Source of the DNA: UBA11346 sp038203025
GTDB taxonomy: Bacteria; Planctomycetota; UBA11346
Length of the DNA: 5,199 nucleotides
Reading direction: 5' to 3'
Assembly (NCBI GenBank): GCA_038203025.1
Contig: JBBREK010000267.1
Coordinates: forward strand, 1-5,199
Shown here: one piece after another, positions 1 through 5,199 of the stretch
How positions within the stretch are numbered: the stretch's first letter is position 1
Layout: each line of letters starts with the position of its first letter
The notes under the pieces: model-generated
Database searches by the model: none
Told to the model about the DNA's origin: nothing
What the model saw: the letters and a program-made list of their open reading frames with translations, nothing else
Program-made: the position numbers and the translations under genes

Positions 1-141
1 CCGACGCGGAGGAACGTCAGGGAACCGCTGCCACGGCCACCCGATCCAGCACCCCACCGCCGTACCAATTGTACCGGCCGCGCCAGACGGTGAGGCCGAG
101 ATGCTGCCCGGCTGCCAAGGCGATGTGCGCCAGCGGCGGAC
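1..141. repeat. Terminal direct repeat, left copy (141 bp, exact)
   Basis: These 141 bases recur without a mismatch at 5059-5199. The copy begins CCGACGCGGAGGAACG and ends GCCAGCGGCGGAC in both places. It contains the last 125 coding bases of the small exported-protein gene plus 16 bases beyond its stop. The repeat boundary matches no gene or element boundary. That fits a contig overlapping itself by one assembler k-mer (141 is a common maximum k) better than a biological terminal repeat. The source is then a circle or tandem unit of 5058 bases. The repeat is seen directly; the circular reading is inference. Confidence 0.97.
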
Positions 142-661
142 GGGTAGCCAGATCCACGACCGCATCCGCATCGCCATCCCCTTGATCGAGGACGGTGAAG
201 TTCCGGGCTGCATCGGCGTAGGTCACGACCGCCCAACGCGAGCAGGGTGTGGCTTCAGGATTGGACTTGGCACCACTGACCAGGGTGATGCGTCCGCTGA
301 GTGTATACGTTCCCGCCGCGGTTGGCGTGAAGGCGAGCAACCCGACATGGTCGTACACCGCCTGATCGGCAGCATTGGCCTGGCGACCATCGGTGTGCAG
401 ATAGAGGCCGTCCGGCCGGGCTTTGATCATCACCCGTCCCAGGTCTGCGCTGTACGCAACCACTTCGATCGGCGTGGGGAACGCTTCGCGCTTGGACCAG
501 GCCTGAAGCGTGAACGTTCCCAGCGCCAGTTCCTGCCGTCCGCCGACCGTGACGACAGCTGGATCCAGCTGTGCCGATTCGGCTGCGGCGAGACCTACGC
601 CGGCGGCAAGCAGTACGATGATGGCGGGTTGGAACATGGCGTTCTCCGGATGGCATTTCAT
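17..661 (-). CDS. Small exported all-beta protein, function unknown
   Basis: This is the third operon gene, 214 codons from ATG 661 to TGA 17. That ATG overlaps the hydrolase stop as ATGA (658-661). A better start is the in-frame ATG at 637 (Met9), preceded by GGAGA at 643-647 with 5-base spacing. From Met9 the protein opens with a signal peptide: MFQPAIIVLLAAGVGL and then AAAESA, with likely cleavage after the Ala run. The mature part, roughly 180 residues, has no membrane segment. It alternates short hydrophobic strands with Gly and Asp turns. It ends in a Trp/Tyr-rich stretch (TVWRGRYNWYGGGVLDRV), which resembles the last strands of jelly-roll carbohydrate-binding modules. I recognise no catalytic motif and no family. 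A periplasmic or surface sugar-binding partner of the hydrolase is an inference from position and fold style. Its 3' end lies in the terminal repeat, so the last 125 coding bases appear again at 5075-5199. Confidence 0.85.
   Translation of the reverse strand: MKCHPENAMFQPAIIVLLAAGVGLAAAESAQLDPAVVTVGGRQELALGTFTLQAWSKREAFPTPIEVVAYSADLGRVMIKARPDGLYLHTDGRQANAADQAVYDHVGLLAFTPTAAGTYTLSGRITLVSGAKSNPEATPCSRWAVVTYADAARNFTVLDQGDGDADAVVDLATRPPLAHIALAAGQHLGLTVWRGRYNWYGGGVLDRVAVAAVP
643..647 (-). promoter_or_regulatory. Shine-Dalgarno favouring the internal start at 637
   Basis: The minus strand reads GGAGA-ACGCC-ATG, a strong ribosome-binding site placed correctly for Met9 (ATG 635-637). The first ATG (659-661) has no comparable site and overlaps the upstream stop. 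Met9 also leaves a cleaner signal peptide, so initiation probably occurs at 637. Confidence 0.65.
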
Positions 662-3150
662 GGGGTCAGCGGCCTCGCGGCCAACGGTGCATCAAGGGTG
701 CTGGTGCACGTCAAGAAGTAGCGCAGCGACGCATCGAGCAGAAGGCCGTTGGGCGCCACGCCCTTGGCCGGCCGGCCCATGTCATCGATCGCCCGTAACG
801 GCGCGAGGTCCGGCAGCGGGATCAGCGTGTTGGCCTCGCCGGACGACCGCCAGCCGACCAGCACCTGCTCGCCGTTGCCGCTGCGGAAGGCGTAGAGATG
901 CACCCCGGCCGCATCGTCGCCCAACCGACGCACGAAGGTCGCGTCGCCGAGCAATGCGGTCCACACCGCGATGAGCCCCTGCGCCACGGTCGGGGCGCGG
1001 TCCTGACCGACGTACATCGAAAAATGCCCGCCGCCGGGCCAACCAACATCCCCACCGCCCCAGCTGTAGAGCCTGGTAATGCCAGCAGCCTGACGACACA
1101 CGATCGACTTGAGGTGGACCTCCGACCAAGCCGTGCCCGCGAGCCCCTCAGCAATGCCGAAATCGAAGGCGGCCTCGGCGTCCCAGATCGGACGCACCTT
1201 GCCTTGACGCTGCATCTCGTTCCGCAACGGCACGGTCACCTCGTCGAACGAAGCGGGACCGAAGTGGCTGGACTGCTCCCGCACATAACCATGGAAGGCG
1301 ATCACGTCGCAGCTGTCGAGCAGCCCGGCGCGCAGGCAGTCGAGCAGATAGGCGCGACCCGAAGTGGTCACCGATCCCGCGACGATGGTCGCCTGCGGAT
1401 CGACCGACTTGGCCGCGGCGTAGGCAACAGCACACATGCGGTTGTGGTCGGCAACCGGGATGCGCTCGAGATCCGGTTCGTTGGCGACGACGTAGGTGTC
1501 GACCAGGCCGCGGAAATGCCTGACCATACGCTTCACCGCATCGCTCCAGCGATCCCAGTCCTTGGGCACCTTGCGTACGGCGGCCCAGTCCGGGGGATAG
1601 GACAGCACCAGGAGGGGTTGGATGCCCAGCGTCGTCAACGTCTGGATCTCCGATTGGTTCCCCCAGGTCCACTGCCCTTCGATCGGCTCGCAAGCTCCCC
1701 AGCCGTTGAACACCTTGGCGAGCCCAAAGCCGATATCGGCCAGTTCCTCGACCCGGGCCGGCACCAGACGCATGCGCCACTTCTGGGTCCCGAAGCGGTT
1801 CTCGCGGCTGAAGTACCCAACCTGCCGCACGCCCAGGCTGCGCCCCTTGGCCACCAGATCGAGATCCGGCAGCACCACGCAGGCTCGGCGCAGGGCCCGC
1901 ACGCCGTTGCCAGGCAGTTCCAGGCGCACCTCGTACCAGCCAGCGGGCAACGGCGGCAGCACCCCATCAGCTCCCCAGCTCCCATCGTCCAGGTGGCCGA
2001 GGTTCAGCGGCTGTTCGGCGATCGGACGATCATGCTGGTCGGAGACTACCAGGCGACCCGTGATCCTGGTCTCGGCAGGCGTCGCACGGACCCGAAACGG
2101 CAACGGACGTCCGACCCGGCCCTGGCGATTCAGCGGATCCGGCCAGCCGACGAACTCCACCGCCGATGACACGGGGGCCGCCACAGCCGCCCCTTCGCAC
2201 AAGCTGAGACGCCGGACCACCCCGGGTCCGGTGGTGTCGACCAGCAGGTGGCGCACCCCACCACCGGCGGCATCGAGGAAGCCCGTGGTCGGCGGCACAA
2301 GGACGAAGTCAGCTGTTGCCGGCCCGCTGACCGCAGGCAGACGCCATTCGTGTTCGACGGTGTCGCCCCGGCGCAGGACCACGTGCACCGGCATATCGGC
2401 ATCGACGCTCAGCGTATAGGTCTTGCCATAGCTCAGATCGAGGGTGGTCGTGGGGAACAGTTCGACGACGCCATATCCCTTGGGCAGACGCCAGCAGCCG
2501 ACACCGGCGTCGAAGACACCGAAGGCCTCGGGCGACAGCTCGCGCTTCTCGTGATTCCAGCCCAGCACCCAGCCAAACCGGCCGAGGACGAAGTTGGGAT
2601 TCGGCAGGAGCTCACCGCGATCGCCAGCCGGCGCTGGCGGAACGACGAAGTCATCCTGCGCCGACAGCGATAGACGACGCACCTGCAAGGTGCCGTTGCC
2701 GCGGAACCGCGTGCTCCAGCGATCCAGGGTTCCCGCCTTGGCCGGTTTGAACTGGATGCTCTGGTGCCGCCATTCCGGCGACGCCGGCCAGGCGAAGCCG
2801 CCAACGCCGGGCAGTTCGAACGCGAACTGCTCGACCTGACCGACACAACGCAGTTCCGCATCGAGCCGATAGGTTCGCGCCGGATCGAGGATCACCGGTG
2901 GCAGCAGTAACTCCCCCCAGGCGACACCGCAGATCGACACCATCAGCACGCGTTGACCGTCCGCGTCGCCATAGGCGATCGAGGATGGGCTGTAGCCTGG
3001 CAAACTGGCCTTCACCTCAAGGCTGTCACCATGCGTGAAATCGCGGAAAATAAGCGGTGCCGAGTCGGCTGCTGCGCCCCCCACCGACAGCGCCAGCAGG
3101 AGCAGGAGATAGCCACCGCTGGCAGACATGATGACGTCCTTGTTGTTCAT
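658..3150 (-). CDS. Exported multidomain glycoside hydrolase, clan GH-A
   Basis: An 830-codon protein that probably cleaves a plant- or algal-type polysaccharide or oligosaccharide outside the cytoplasm; the substrate cannot be told. Residues 8-29 form a signal peptide ending GGAAADS. Two beta-sandwich, carbohydrate-binding-like domains follow (about 31-166 and 178-318); the second opens NPNFVLGRFGW and both close with VRRLSL. Next is an Ig-like linker domain (about 330-428), then a TIM barrel (about 438-730) and a C-terminal beta domain (about 735-830). The barrel has WGACEPIEGQWTW at 484-496 and VVANEPD at 554-560, where Asn557-Glu558 is the clan GH-A acid/base pair. His620 lies in AFHGY. 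Glu659 in PIWDAEAAF is the likely nucleophile, 101 residues after the acid/base. The layout recalls GH39 and its relatives, but I do not assign a family. ATG 3150 overlaps the preceding stop (ATGA); ATG 3129 (Met8) has the better ribosome-binding site. Confidence 0.92.
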   Translation of the reverse strand: MNNKDVIMSASGGYLLLLLALSVGGAAADSAPLIFRDFTHGDSLEVKASLPGYSPSSIAYGDADGQRVLMVSICGVAWGELLLPPVILDPARTYRLDAELRCVGQVEQFAFELPGVGGFAWPASPEWRHQSIQFKPAKAGTLDRWSTRFRGNGTLQVRRLSLSAQDDFVVPPAPAGDRGELLPNPNFVLGRFGWVLGWNHEKRELSPEAFGVFDAGVGCWRLPKGYGVVELFPTTTLDLSYGKTYTLSVDADMPVHVVLRRGDTVEHEWRLPAVSGPATADFVLVPPTTGFLDAAGGGVRHLLVDTTGPGVVRRLSLCEGAAVAAPVSSAVEFVGWPDPLNRQGRVGRPLPFRVRATPAETRITGRLVVSDQHDRPIAEQPLNLGHLDDGSWGADGVLPPLPAGWYEVRLELPGNGVRALRRACVVLPDLDLVAKGRSLGVRQVGYFSRENRFGTQKWRMRLVPARVEELADIGFGLAKVFNGWGACEPIEGQWTWGNQSEIQTLTTLGIQPLLVLSYPPDWAAVRKVPKDWDRWSDAVKRMVRHFRGLVDTYVVANEPDLERIPVADHNRMCAVAYAAAKSVDPQATIVAGSVTTSGRAYLLDCLRAGLLDSCDVIAFHGYVREQSSHFGPASFDEVTVPLRNEMQRQGKVRPIWDAEAAFDFGIAEGLAGTAWSEVHLKSIVCRQAAGITRLYSWGGGDVGWPGGGHFSMYVGQDRAPTVAQGLIAVWTALLGDATFVRRLGDDAAGVHLYAFRSGNGEQVLVGWRSSGEANTLIPLPDLAPLRAIDDMGRPAKGVAPNGLLLDASLRYFLTCTSTLDAPLAARPLTP
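3137..3141 (-). promoter_or_regulatory. Shine-Dalgarno favouring the hydrolase start at 3129
   Basis: The minus strand reads AAGGA-CGTCATC-ATG, with 7-base spacing to Met8 (ATG 3127-3129). The first ATG (3148-3150) lies in an ATGA overlap with the pseudopilin stop and is preceded by CCACTGCCCA, which has no purine-rich site. Met8 begins MSASGGYLLLLLAL, directly at the signal peptide. Against Met8, Lys4 of the longer form would supply the positive charge usual for a signal peptide. The start therefore stays open. Confidence 0.55.
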
Positions 3151-3839
3151 TGGGCAGTGGCCGGATTGGCCAGCATGCCGGCGGCATCGACCGGGGTCAG
3201 CGCCATCACTCGGCCATCGACCATGGCGTAGTTCGCGCTCTTGCGGTGGCGCCTTGGAGCACCTTCCGTCAGGACATACGGTGGATTGTCCGAAACCCGC
3301 AGGTTACGATTGGCCGAATCACCGAACAGGATGCGGTTGGACCTGCGATCCAGCCGCGCGTCCACGTAGGTGATCGCCCTGGTAACCGTGCCGTCCGCTG
3401 CGATGTTGACAGAATCACTTTGGTTATTATCCAGACGAAGCAGCTGGTAGTTGCGTCCGTAGCCGATGAGGCCCCCGTTGGTCGTGTCCTTCCACAGTGG
3501 GCAGCCACGAAAGACGGTCCGCCGTCCAGCGAGCACCTTGTAATTCCGGCCGTCGCCAGAGGTCTCATCGATGTCGGCGTAGGGTAGAAGTGCCTCGAAC
3601 CAGAACGTCTGCGGAATGGCGCCAGCCCGCCGGTCGAAGATGACATGCGCCGGCAGTACGCCATTCCAATCGGCAAGATAGCCGGCATGCGCCAGGGCGA
3701 GTTGCCGGAGGTGGGCACGGCACGCGGTAGAGCGGGCCAGATCGAGCACGAGCGGTATGGTCGCCAGCAACAGACCGCTGAGGACCACGATGATGCCGAT
3801 CACCACCAGCAGTTCGATGAGCGAGAAGGCCGCACGCAT
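3147..3839 (-). CDS. Pseudopilin-like protein with H-X9-DG motif
   Basis: First operon gene, 230 codons. The N-terminus MRAAFSLIELLVVIGIIVVL is a type IV prepilin/pseudopilin signal: a four-residue leader, predicted cleavage before Phe5, Glu at mature position 5, and one hydrophobic helix (about 5-30) used for membrane anchoring and filament packing. The residue before the cut is Ala4, not the usual Gly. The following CRAHLRQLALAHAGYLADWNG (40-60) matches the conserved C-x-x-x-LRQL-x-x-A-x-x-Y-x-x-D-x-x-G segment of PVC-type pseudopilins. His198, nine residues, then Asp208-Gly209 form the H-X9-DG motif. Family knowledge places such proteins in type II secretion-like or surface assemblies, with no single defined role. 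Cotranscription with an exported hydrolase suggests it secretes or displays that enzyme (inference). ATG 3839 is the only usual start: the frame upstream closes at a TGA 12 bases away, and no Shine-Dalgarno is visible. Confidence 0.93.
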   Translation of the reverse strand: MRAAFSLIELLVVIGIIVVLSGLLLATIPLVLDLARSTACRAHLRQLALAHAGYLADWNGVLPAHVIFDRRAGAIPQTFWFEALLPYADIDETSGDGRNYKVLAGRRTVFRGCPLWKDTTNGGLIGYGRNYQLLRLDNNQSDSVNIAADGTVTRAITYVDARLDRRSNRILFGDSANRNLRVSDNPPYVLTEGAPRRHRKSANYAMVDGRVMALTPVDAAGMLANPATAQ

Positions 3840-3871
3840 AGCTACGATATATCAAGCGCGCAACTCGTTTC

Positions 3872-3880
3872 AATATAATA
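3872..3880 (-). promoter_or_regulatory. -10 region of the leftward operon promoter (candidate)
   Basis: The minus strand reads TATTATATT, which contains two overlapping -10-like hexamers, TATTAT (3880-3875) and TATATT (3877-3872). No good -35 lies 16-18 bases upstream; TTGTAA at 3897-3892 is 14 bases from TATATT and belongs to the inverted repeat. Transcription would start near 3866 and leave a leader of about 30 bases. An operator over the -35 position would allow repression. Confidence 0.45.
3874..3879 (+). promoter_or_regulatory. -10 hexamer of the regulator promoter (candidate)
   Basis: A perfect TATAAT sits in an AT-rich patch of a GC-rich locus. The matching -35 position (around 3850-3856, ATCAAG) is weak. 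Transcription would begin near 3886, placing the inverted repeat 3892-3921 just downstream of the start. That fits autorepression of the regulator gene. The hexamer overlaps the leftward -10 on the other strand. Confidence 0.4.
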
Positions 3881-3891
3881 CTATGCGTGAA

Positions 3892-3921
3892 TTACAACGT
3901 CGTTAAATAACGACGTTGTAA
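3892..3921. promoter_or_regulatory. Perfect 14-bp inverted repeat, probable LacI-type operator
   Basis: The arm TTACAACGTCGTTA (3892-3905) is followed by AA and then by its exact reverse complement TAACGACGTTGTAA (3908-3921). Each arm contains an internal pseudo-palindrome, AACG-T-CGTT on the left and AACG-A-CGTT on the right, with centres 13 bases apart. CG-rich cores flanked by A/T resemble LacI-family operators, so this may be a tandem or overlapping double site. It lies between the divergent genes, over the -35 zone of the operon and just after the predicted start of the regulator transcript. That the neighbouring regulator binds it is inference from position and symmetry. Confidence 0.7.
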
Positions 3922-3927
3922 CGACTT

Positions 3928-3952
3928 GGGCCCATCCTATCCTGGGGCCCAT
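3928..3952 (+). repeat. GGGCCCAT direct repeat before the regulator start
   Basis: GGGCCCAT occurs at 3928-3935 and again at 3945-3952, the second copy running into the start codon. Since GGGCCC is self-complementary, the two copies can also pair as a hairpin with an 11-base loop directly upstream of ATG 3951. That pairing would bury the only purine-rich stretch (GGGG, 3944-3947) able to act as a ribosome-binding site. A role in weak or controlled translation of the regulator is speculative. Confidence 0.4.
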
Positions 3953-5199
3953 GCCAGCCGACGTGCCGATGCCAGGAGATCCAGCCGCGGAGACGGTCCG
4001 CTCCAGCGCCCCGACCCTACGCGACGTCGCCAAGCGCTGCGGACTGTCGACCGCGACCGTCAGCCACATCCTCGGGGGCACCAGGGCCGGGCGCTTCAAG
4101 CCGTCCACCCGCCAACGCGTCCTGCGGGCCGCCAACCTGCTCGGCTACCGGGTCAGCAGTGCTGCCCGGGCCATGCGTCAGGGGCGGACAGGCACCATCG
4201 CCCTGCTTCTGAGCGAACGCGTCCACCGCAGTCAGGTGCCGATGTCGCAACTGGTGGAGATGGAGCGCGGGCTCGCCGCACGCGGCTTCGGGCTGCGCCT
4301 CAGCGTACTGCCGGAGGCCGCTGAGGCGGAACTGCCAACCGTGCTTGGCCAGGTCGCCTGCGACGGCTTCATTATCGCCTACAGCAGCCAGATCCCGCTA
4401 CAGCTTGAAGCGGCGATCAGCTCGCATCCGGCTCCCGCCGTCTGGCTGAATGCCCGACGCGAGACCGACTGCGTGCATCCCGACGAACTCGGACACGGCG
4501 GCCTGGCCCTGCGTGACCTGGCGGCCCGCGGCTGCGGCGCCTTCGCCTATGCCGACTTCGCCCACGACCTGCTGCACGGCAGTGGCCACTTCAGCGAGGT
4601 GGATCGCTGGCGCGGTTTTACCGGCGCGGCACACGAGCTGGGGGTGCCGACGCAGTTGCTCGACGGCAGCTGGGAAGACGGACCCGGTCGCTGCGCCGAC
4701 TGGCTGGCCAGCGGCGGACGCCCCGGCCTGGCCTGCTACGGCCACGAGGTCGCCCAGGCCGTGACCATCGCCGCCCTCCGCCGCGGCCTCGAGCCCGGGC
4801 GCGACTGCGAAATCGCCGTCCTCGGCAATGCCCCGCGGCATCCAATCCATATGACCTGGACGCTGATCGATCTGCCCGATGCCGAACTGATCGCCGCGCT
4901 GCTCCGCCAACTCGACGCCAAGCTGGTCGATCCGACGACCAGCCTGCCGCCGCAAGCCGTGACCGGGCGGATCCACCGCAGCACTGTCCACCCTGGGAGC
5001 GCGGCCGGCCCGGCCGACCGTCGCCCTGGGCGGCCCGCCCAGGGCTTGGATGTGGCCACCGACGCGGAGGAACGTCAGGGAACCGCTGCCACGGCCACCC
5101 GATCCAGCACCCCACCGCCGTACCAATTGTACCGGCCGCGCCAGACGGTGAGGCCGAGATGCTGCCCGGCTGCCAAGGCGATGTGCGCCAGCGGCGGAC
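3951..5199 (+). CDS. LacI-family transcriptional regulator (open at window end)
   Basis: The frame opens at ATG 3951 and shows no stop in the window. Via the terminal repeat it continues at position 1 and ends at TGA 183-185, giving 430 residues. Residues 22-66 are a LacI DNA-binding domain: TLRDVAKRCGLSTATVSHIL holds the helix-turn-helix, and RVLRAANLLGYR completes it. The hinge segment AARAMRQG (about 71-78) has Met where the minor-groove Leu is usual. TGTIALLL (about 80-87) opens the periplasmic-binding-like sensor domain, which runs to about residue 348 with the closing motif AVTGRIHRSTVHP. Family members usually end here at about 340-350 residues. The remaining 82 residues (from 4995) are Pro/Arg/Ala-rich and look like read-through of untranslated or antisense sequence. 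It is divergent from the operon and likely represses it and itself in response to a sugar. ATG 3969 is an alternative start. Confidence 0.9.
   Translation, partial: MPADVPMPGDPAAETVRSSAPTLRDVAKRCGLSTATVSHILGGTRAGRFKPSTRQRVLRAANLLGYRVSSAARAMRQGRTGTIALLLSERVHRSQVPMSQLVEMERGLAARGFGLRLSVLPEAAEAELPTVLGQVACDGFIIAYSSQIPLQLEAAISSHPAPAVWLNARRETDCVHPDELGHGGLALRDLAARGCGAFAYADFAHDLLHGSGHFSEVDRWRGFTGAAHELGVPTQLLDGSWEDGPGRCADWLASGGRPGLACYGHEVAQAVTIAALRRGLEPGRDCEIAVLGNAPRHPIHMTWTLIDLPDAELIAALLRQLDAKLVDPTTSLPPQAVTGRIHRSTVHPGSAAGPADRRPGRPAQGLDVATDAEERQGTAATATRSSTPPPYQLYRPRQTVRPRCCPAAKAMCASGG
5003..5045. terminator. Two GC hairpins between convergent genes (candidate bidirectional terminator)
   Basis: GGCCGG-C-CCGGCC (5003-5015) is followed by a perfect 11-base stem, GCCCTGGGCGG (5023-5033), one base, and CCGCCCAGGGC (5035-5045). 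The pair starts a few bases after the expected end of the LacI domain. It also lies about 30 bases past the stop of the exported-protein gene (5075, equivalent to 17) on the other strand. No T-run follows on either strand, so this would be a tailless terminator of the kind proposed in GC-rich bacteria. Here it is formally inside the open regulator frame. Confidence 0.5.
5059..5199. repeat. Terminal direct repeat, right copy (141 bp, exact)
   Basis: Identical to 1-141. On the minus strand 5075-5199 repeats the final 41 codons plus the stop of the small exported-protein gene; this is not a second gene. On the plus strand it carries the continuing regulator frame. Because the two copies are the same DNA if the molecule is circular, only 1-5058 is unique. 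Confidence 0.97.

Noticed and set aside
1..141. Biological terminal repeats of a linear phage or element
   Set aside because: No phage or element genes are present, the repeat falls inside a coding region, and its length equals a common assembly k-mer.
101..721. Plus-strand open frame of 206 codons
   Set aside because: Antisense to the exported-protein gene, whose frame has a signal peptide, ribosome-binding site and operon overlap.
898..2169. Long plus-strand open frame of 423 codons
   Set aside because: It lies wholly antisense to the hydrolase. Its His/Arg/Pro-rich translation has no recognisable domain, while the opposite strand encodes clear GH-A motifs.
3892..3921. dif, loxP or other tyrosine-recombinase crossover site
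   Set aside because: The arms do not match XerC/XerD half-sites, the 2-base centre is too short for a 6-8 base crossover region, and no recombinase is encoded here.
3892..3921. Intrinsic terminator
   Set aside because: The stem is AT-containing with a 2-base loop and no following T-tract. It sits between divergent promoters, not at a gene end.
3926..4324. Plus-strand frame starting at TTG 3926
   Set aside because: It overlaps the LacI DNA-binding domain in another frame and gives an Arg/Pro-rich product. The LacI reading at 3951 is unambiguous.
4398..5126. Minus-strand open frame of 242 codons
   Set aside because: Antisense to the LacI regulator in GC-rich DNA; Gly/Arg/Ala-rich translation without domains.
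1..5199. Insertion sequence, integron cassette, CRISPR array, tRNA or rRNA
   Set aside because: No transposase or integrase, no terminal inverted repeats, no spaced repeats and no tRNA-like or rRNA-like sequence were seen.

Overview
The window is a compact, high-GC bacterial locus with a LacI-type regulator transcribed to the right and a three-gene operon transcribed to the left from the same 111-base intergenic region (3840-3950). In order of transcription the operon encodes a pseudopilin-like protein carrying the H-X9-DG motif (3839-3147), a large exported multidomain glycoside hydrolase of clan GH-A (3150-658) and a small exported all-beta protein of unknown function (661-17). Both operon junctions are 4-base ATGA overlaps. 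Proteins with a prepilin-type N-terminus plus a C-terminal H-X9-DG motif are expanded in Planctomycetota, Verrucomicrobiota and Lentisphaerota. With the high GC content and the polysaccharide-utilisation theme, this points to a member of the PVC group. No finer placement is possible from the sequence alone.

The first 141 bases (1-141) are repeated exactly as the last 141 bases (5059-5199). The simplest reading is a contig that closes on itself: a 5058-base circle, or one unit of a tandem array, cut at an arbitrary point inside the 3' end of the small exported-protein gene. Read as a circle, all four genes are complete. The regulator frame, which runs off the right edge of the window, re-enters at position 1 and stops at 183-185 (430 codons). 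About 98 percent of the circle is then coding. No replication, mobilisation, partition, integrase or transposase gene is present, so a conventional plasmid is not demonstrated. An excised cassette, a tandem duplication or an assembly loop remain possible.

The intergenic region holds a perfect 14-base inverted repeat with a 2-base centre (3892-3921), the best operator candidate. It also holds overlapping -10-like hexamers on the two strands (3872-3880) that could form a bidirectional promoter. The inferred model is a carbohydrate-responsive repressor that controls itself and a divergent operon for a surface or secretion pseudopilin, an exported hydrolase and an exported beta-sandwich partner. 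At the other end of the circle the two transcription units converge on a pair of GC-rich hairpins (5003-5045). There the regulator frame reads past its expected end and overlaps the antisense 3' end of the operon.
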